Below, one piece after another: positions 3,868-6,148 of a stretch of DNA of 6,148 nucleotides. The notes beneath the pieces are model-generated. The model was not told the origin of the DNA and ran no database searches. It was given only the letters and a program-made list of their open reading frames with translations. The DNA is from Flavobacteriales bacterium UBA1820. Its GTDB lineage: Bacteria > Bacteroidota > Bacteroidia > Flavobacteriales > UBA1820. The position numbers were made by a program, and so were the translations under genes. Position 1 is the first letter of the stretch; every line of letters starts with the position of its first letter. The stretch lies in the NCBI GenBank assembly GCA_002314265.1, contig DCEW01000094.1:1-6148 (forward strand), read 5' to 3'.

Positions 3868-6087
3868 ATGAAAAAACGATTTTTCCTCTCTGCCCTGCTG
3901 GCTGCCTGCCTGCTCCTTCCGAGCCAGGTGCGCGCCGACGAGGGCATGTGGCTGCCGATCTTTATCAAGCGGCTCAACTATGTGGACATGCAGAAACATG
4001 GCCTGCAACTGACTCCGGAAGAGATCTACAGCGTCAATAACTCCTCGCTCAAGGATGCGGTGCCTATCTTCGGCAACGGCTGCTCCTCGGAAATGGTGTC
4101 GGCCAACGGTCTGGTGCTGACCAACCACCACTGCGGTTTCAGTGCCATCGCCGACCTCTCTACCCCGGAACACGACTACCTGCACGACGGGTTTTACGCT
4201 CCCTCGATGAAAGAGGAACTCCCGGCCAAAGGGCTGACCGTTACTTTCTTCGTACGGATGGAAGACGTGACCAACCGTATCCAGGAAGTCATTACCCCCA
4301 ACATGACCGAGGACGAACGGTACGAAGCCATCGAGAAGATCGCCACCGAGATCGAACAGCAAGCCAGCGAAGACGGCAAATACCGCGCCGAGGTCAAGAG
4401 CTTCTACAAGGGCAACGAATACTACCTGTTCGTTTACCAAGTGTTCCGCGACATTCGCCTGGTGTGCACTCCGCCCTATTCCATCGGTAAGTTCGGCGGC
4501 GAAACGGACAACTGGATGTGGCCCCGCCATACCTGCGACTTTTCCATGTTCCGCATCTATGCCGACAAGGACAACAACCCGGCCGACTACTCCGAAGACA
4601 ACGTACCCTACCGCCCGAAAGAATACTTTACGATCAATATCGGCGACAAGAAAGAAGGGGACTTCTGCTTCATCATGGGGTACCCCGGCACCACGCAGCG
4701 CTACCTCACCTCGTGGGGCATCGATTTTCTGGTAAATACCGAATACCCGGCCTTCGTGGATGCCCGCGACGCCAAACTGAACATCATGCGCGAGGCGATG
4801 GCCGCCAACGACACGGTGCGCTTGAACTACGCGTCGTCCTTCGCTTCGACGTCCAACTACTGGAAAAACCGCATCGGGATGATCGATGCGCTGACCAAGA
4901 ACAAGACGGCCGATAAGAAACGGGGCATCGAAGCCGAAGTGGCTGCCTGGATCGAAGCCGATCCGGTGCGCAAGGCCGTTTACGGAGATATTTTCCAGAC
5001 CATGCAGCATTACTATGCGGCCACCGCTGCTTCGACGGCTGCCCTGCAGTACCTCTCGCAGGCCGGCCTTTCGGGTTCGACGGTATCCTCGGTGGGCTGG
5101 CAGTTGGGAACGATCTTCTCCTCGCCGCAGTACTCGGATTCGCTGCGCGGAGCCTTCATCGAACGCCTGCCCAAATACTACGAGCGTCTGGACATGAACT
5201 TGGAGAAGCGTCTGTCTACCGAGCTGATGAAACACATCGTCAAGAATGTTCCCGACAGCCTGTTGCCTGCGGTTCTCTCGGCCCGCATCCAAGAGATCGG
5301 CGTCGATTCGCTGGCCGCTGCGATGGAGACTTCGCTGCTGTTCCGTCCCGAGGAGTTGCAGGCTGCCCTGAAGGACGATCCGGAAGCTGTCCTGAAAGAT
5401 CCGGCCGTCGAGGTATTCAAATCCTACTACGACCAGTATCTGGCCCTCAACAAAAAGAACCGGGAGATCGTCAACTCCTTCAACCGGGCCGACCGCCTGT
5501 TCCATGCGGCGCTGCAGAAGGCATTCGAGGGCCGTCGGGTATTCTATCCGGATGCCAACTTCACCATGCGCCTTACCTACGGGAACATCCTGCCCTACGA
5601 TCCGAAAGACGGGGTTACGTACCACTACGAAACGACCTTGGACGGTGTGGCCCAGAAGTACAAGAAGGGCGATCCGGAATTTGACGCTCCGCAAAAACTG
5701 CTCGATCTCAATGCTGCGCGCGACTACGGTCCGTACGCCAATTCCAAGGGCCAACTGATCACCTGCTTCCTTTCCAACCTCGACATCACGGGAGGCAACT
5801 CCGGCTCGCCGGTGATCAACGGACGGGGAGAACTCATCGGTATCGCCTTCGACGGCAACTGGGAAGCCATGAGCGGCGACATCGAATTCGAGCCCAACCT
5901 CCAGCGTACCATCAGCGTGGATATCCGCTACGTGCTGTTCGTCATCGACAAGGTGATGGGGGCTCAGAACATCCTCGACGAACTGACCATCGTCAATGTT
6001 CCGCAGGATGCCAAACTGAAAAACGCCAAAGCTGAAAAACCGGAAAAGGTGAAGAAAGCGAAAAACAAACGCTCCAAAGAGGCTTGA
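3868..6087 (+). CDS. dpp7: S46 family dipeptidyl-peptidase, DPP7 type
   Basis: The protein has 739 residues. A signal peptide (KKR, then a hydrophobic run to about 17) probably ends at VRA/DEG (23/24), giving a periplasmic enzyme that removes dipeptides from peptide N-termini. S46 enzymes have a chymotrypsin-like double barrel interrupted by a helical domain, here about 290-555. The triad is visible: His88 in LTNHHCG, Asp224 in WPRHTCDF, and Ser645 in TGGNSGSPV. N-terminus-anchoring residues of the family are also present: Asn215-Trp216, Asn330 in SNYWKN, and Asp662. The residue that sets P1 preference is Gly663 in FDGNWE. DPP11 has Arg there and prefers Asp/Glu, so this is DPP7-like and should prefer hydrophobic or aliphatic P1 residues. 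ATG 3868 is chosen because the signal peptide starts there and a -7 box lies 34 bases upstream. Oddities: LAAC at 11-14 resembles a lipobox, and residues 714-739 are a Lys-rich tail. The role is likely peptide nutrition. Confidence 0.96.
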   Translation: MKKRFFLSALLAACLLLPSQVRADEGMWLPIFIKRLNYVDMQKHGLQLTPEEIYSVNNSSLKDAVPIFGNGCSSEMVSANGLVLTNHHCGFSAIADLSTPEHDYLHDGFYAPSMKEELPAKGLTVTFFVRMEDVTNRIQEVITPNMTEDERYEAIEKIATEIEQQASEDGKYRAEVKSFYKGNEYYLFVYQVFRDIRLVCTPPYSIGKFGGETDNWMWPRHTCDFSMFRIYADKDNNPADYSEDNVPYRPKEYFTINIGDKKEGDFCFIMGYPGTTQRYLTSWGIDFLVNTEYPAFVDARDAKLNIMREAMAANDTVRLNYASSFASTSNYWKNRIGMIDALTKNKTADKKRGIEAEVAAWIEADPVRKAVYGDIFQTMQHYYAATAASTAALQYLSQAGLSGSTVSSVGWQLGTIFSSPQYSDSLRGAFIERLPKYYERLDMNLEKRLSTELMKHIVKNVPDSLLPAVLSARIQEIGVDSLAAAMETSLLFRPEELQAALKDDPEAVLKDPAVEVFKSYYDQYLALNKKNREIVNSFNRADRLFHAALQKAFEGRRVFYPDANFTMRLTYGNILPYDPKDGVTYHYETTLDGVAQKYKKGDPEFDAPQKLLDLNAARDYGPYANSKGQLITCFLSNLDITGGNSGSPVINGRGELIGIAFDGNWEAMSGDIEFEPNLQRTISVDIRYVLFVIDKVMGAQNILDELTIVNVPQDAKLKNAKAEKPEKVKKAKNKRSKEA

Positions 6088-6105
6088 TCTCCTCAATCCG
6101 GGAGC

Positions 6106-6148
6106 GGGCAAAAAGAAAGCGGCGCTGCGCGCCGCTTTCTTTTTGCCC
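6106..6148 (+). terminator. Strong intrinsic terminator after the dipeptidyl-peptidase gene
   Basis: Bases 6106-6125 and 6129-6148 are a perfect 20-bp inverted repeat with a 3-base loop (TGC). The core is GC-rich (GCGGCGC) and the descending arm carries TTTCTTTTT. It begins 19 bases after the TGA at 6085-6087. Because the ascending arm has a matching A-run, it could also terminate transcription coming from the right. The stem reaches the last base of the window, so it may be longer. Confidence 0.9.

Noticed and set aside
1299..6087. One proteolysis operon of the aspartic protease and DPP7
   Set aside because: A terminator, an oppositely composed islet boundary, the nitroreductase and separate promoter boxes lie between them, so co-transcription is unlikely.
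3838..6111. Very long open frame on the minus strand opposite the dipeptidyl-peptidase
   Set aside because: A GC-rich antisense shadow: the plus-strand frame has a signal peptide, full catalytic triad and family-length match, and the reverse translation has no recognisable domain.
1..6148. CRISPR array, tRNA, rRNA or riboswitch
   Set aside because: No regularly spaced repeats, cloverleaf-like sequence or recognisable aptamer core was seen on either strand; the only long repeat is the two-copy 45-mer.

Overview
The window looks like chromosomal DNA of a GC-rich member of the Bacteroidales, and an Alistipes-like (Rikenellaceae) host is the best guess. This rests on four observations: TAnnTTTG-type -7 promoter boxes, no strong Shine-Dalgarno sequences, an S46 dipeptidyl-peptidase, and high GC in the flanking genes (one sampled 60-base line of the peptidase gene is 60% G+C). 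The taxonomic guess is inference; no marker gene is present.

Layout. (1) 51-968, minus strand: an inner-membrane-anchored coiled-coil protein with a beta-rich C-terminal domain, of unknown function, with a terminator-like hairpin just beyond its stop at 2-19. (2) 969-1298: a gene-poor divergent region ending in copy A of a 45-bp repeat that carries a -7 box. (3) About 1266-3100: a clearly AT-rich stretch (sampled lines 32-38% G+C). It holds an exported two-lobe DTG aspartic protease (1299-2585), its terminator, several inverted repeats, and a frameshifted remnant of what looks like the C-terminus of a mobilization relaxase (2819-3005). (4) 3016-3211: promoter candidates, a strong hairpin and copy B of the same repeat (40 of 45 positions identical, the first 23 perfect). 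(5) 3212-3736: a small FMN nitroreductase. (6) 3868-6087: a DPP7-type S46 dipeptidyl-peptidase with a full catalytic triad and a lysine-rich tail, closed by a perfect 20-bp-stem terminator at the right edge.

How it fits together. The coiled-coil protein, nitroreductase and DPP7 look like native genes, probably transcribed as separate units. The protease plus relaxase relic look like a decayed acquired islet lying between two copies of a promoter-bearing repeat. Both the acquired protease and the native nitroreductase start 31-34 bases after a copy of the same -7 box. Two exported proteolytic functions, the aspartic protease and DPP7, are neighbours, but nothing in the sequence ties them into one pathway. 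I see no complete new multi-gene system. The most interesting feature is the repeat-bracketed AT-rich islet.
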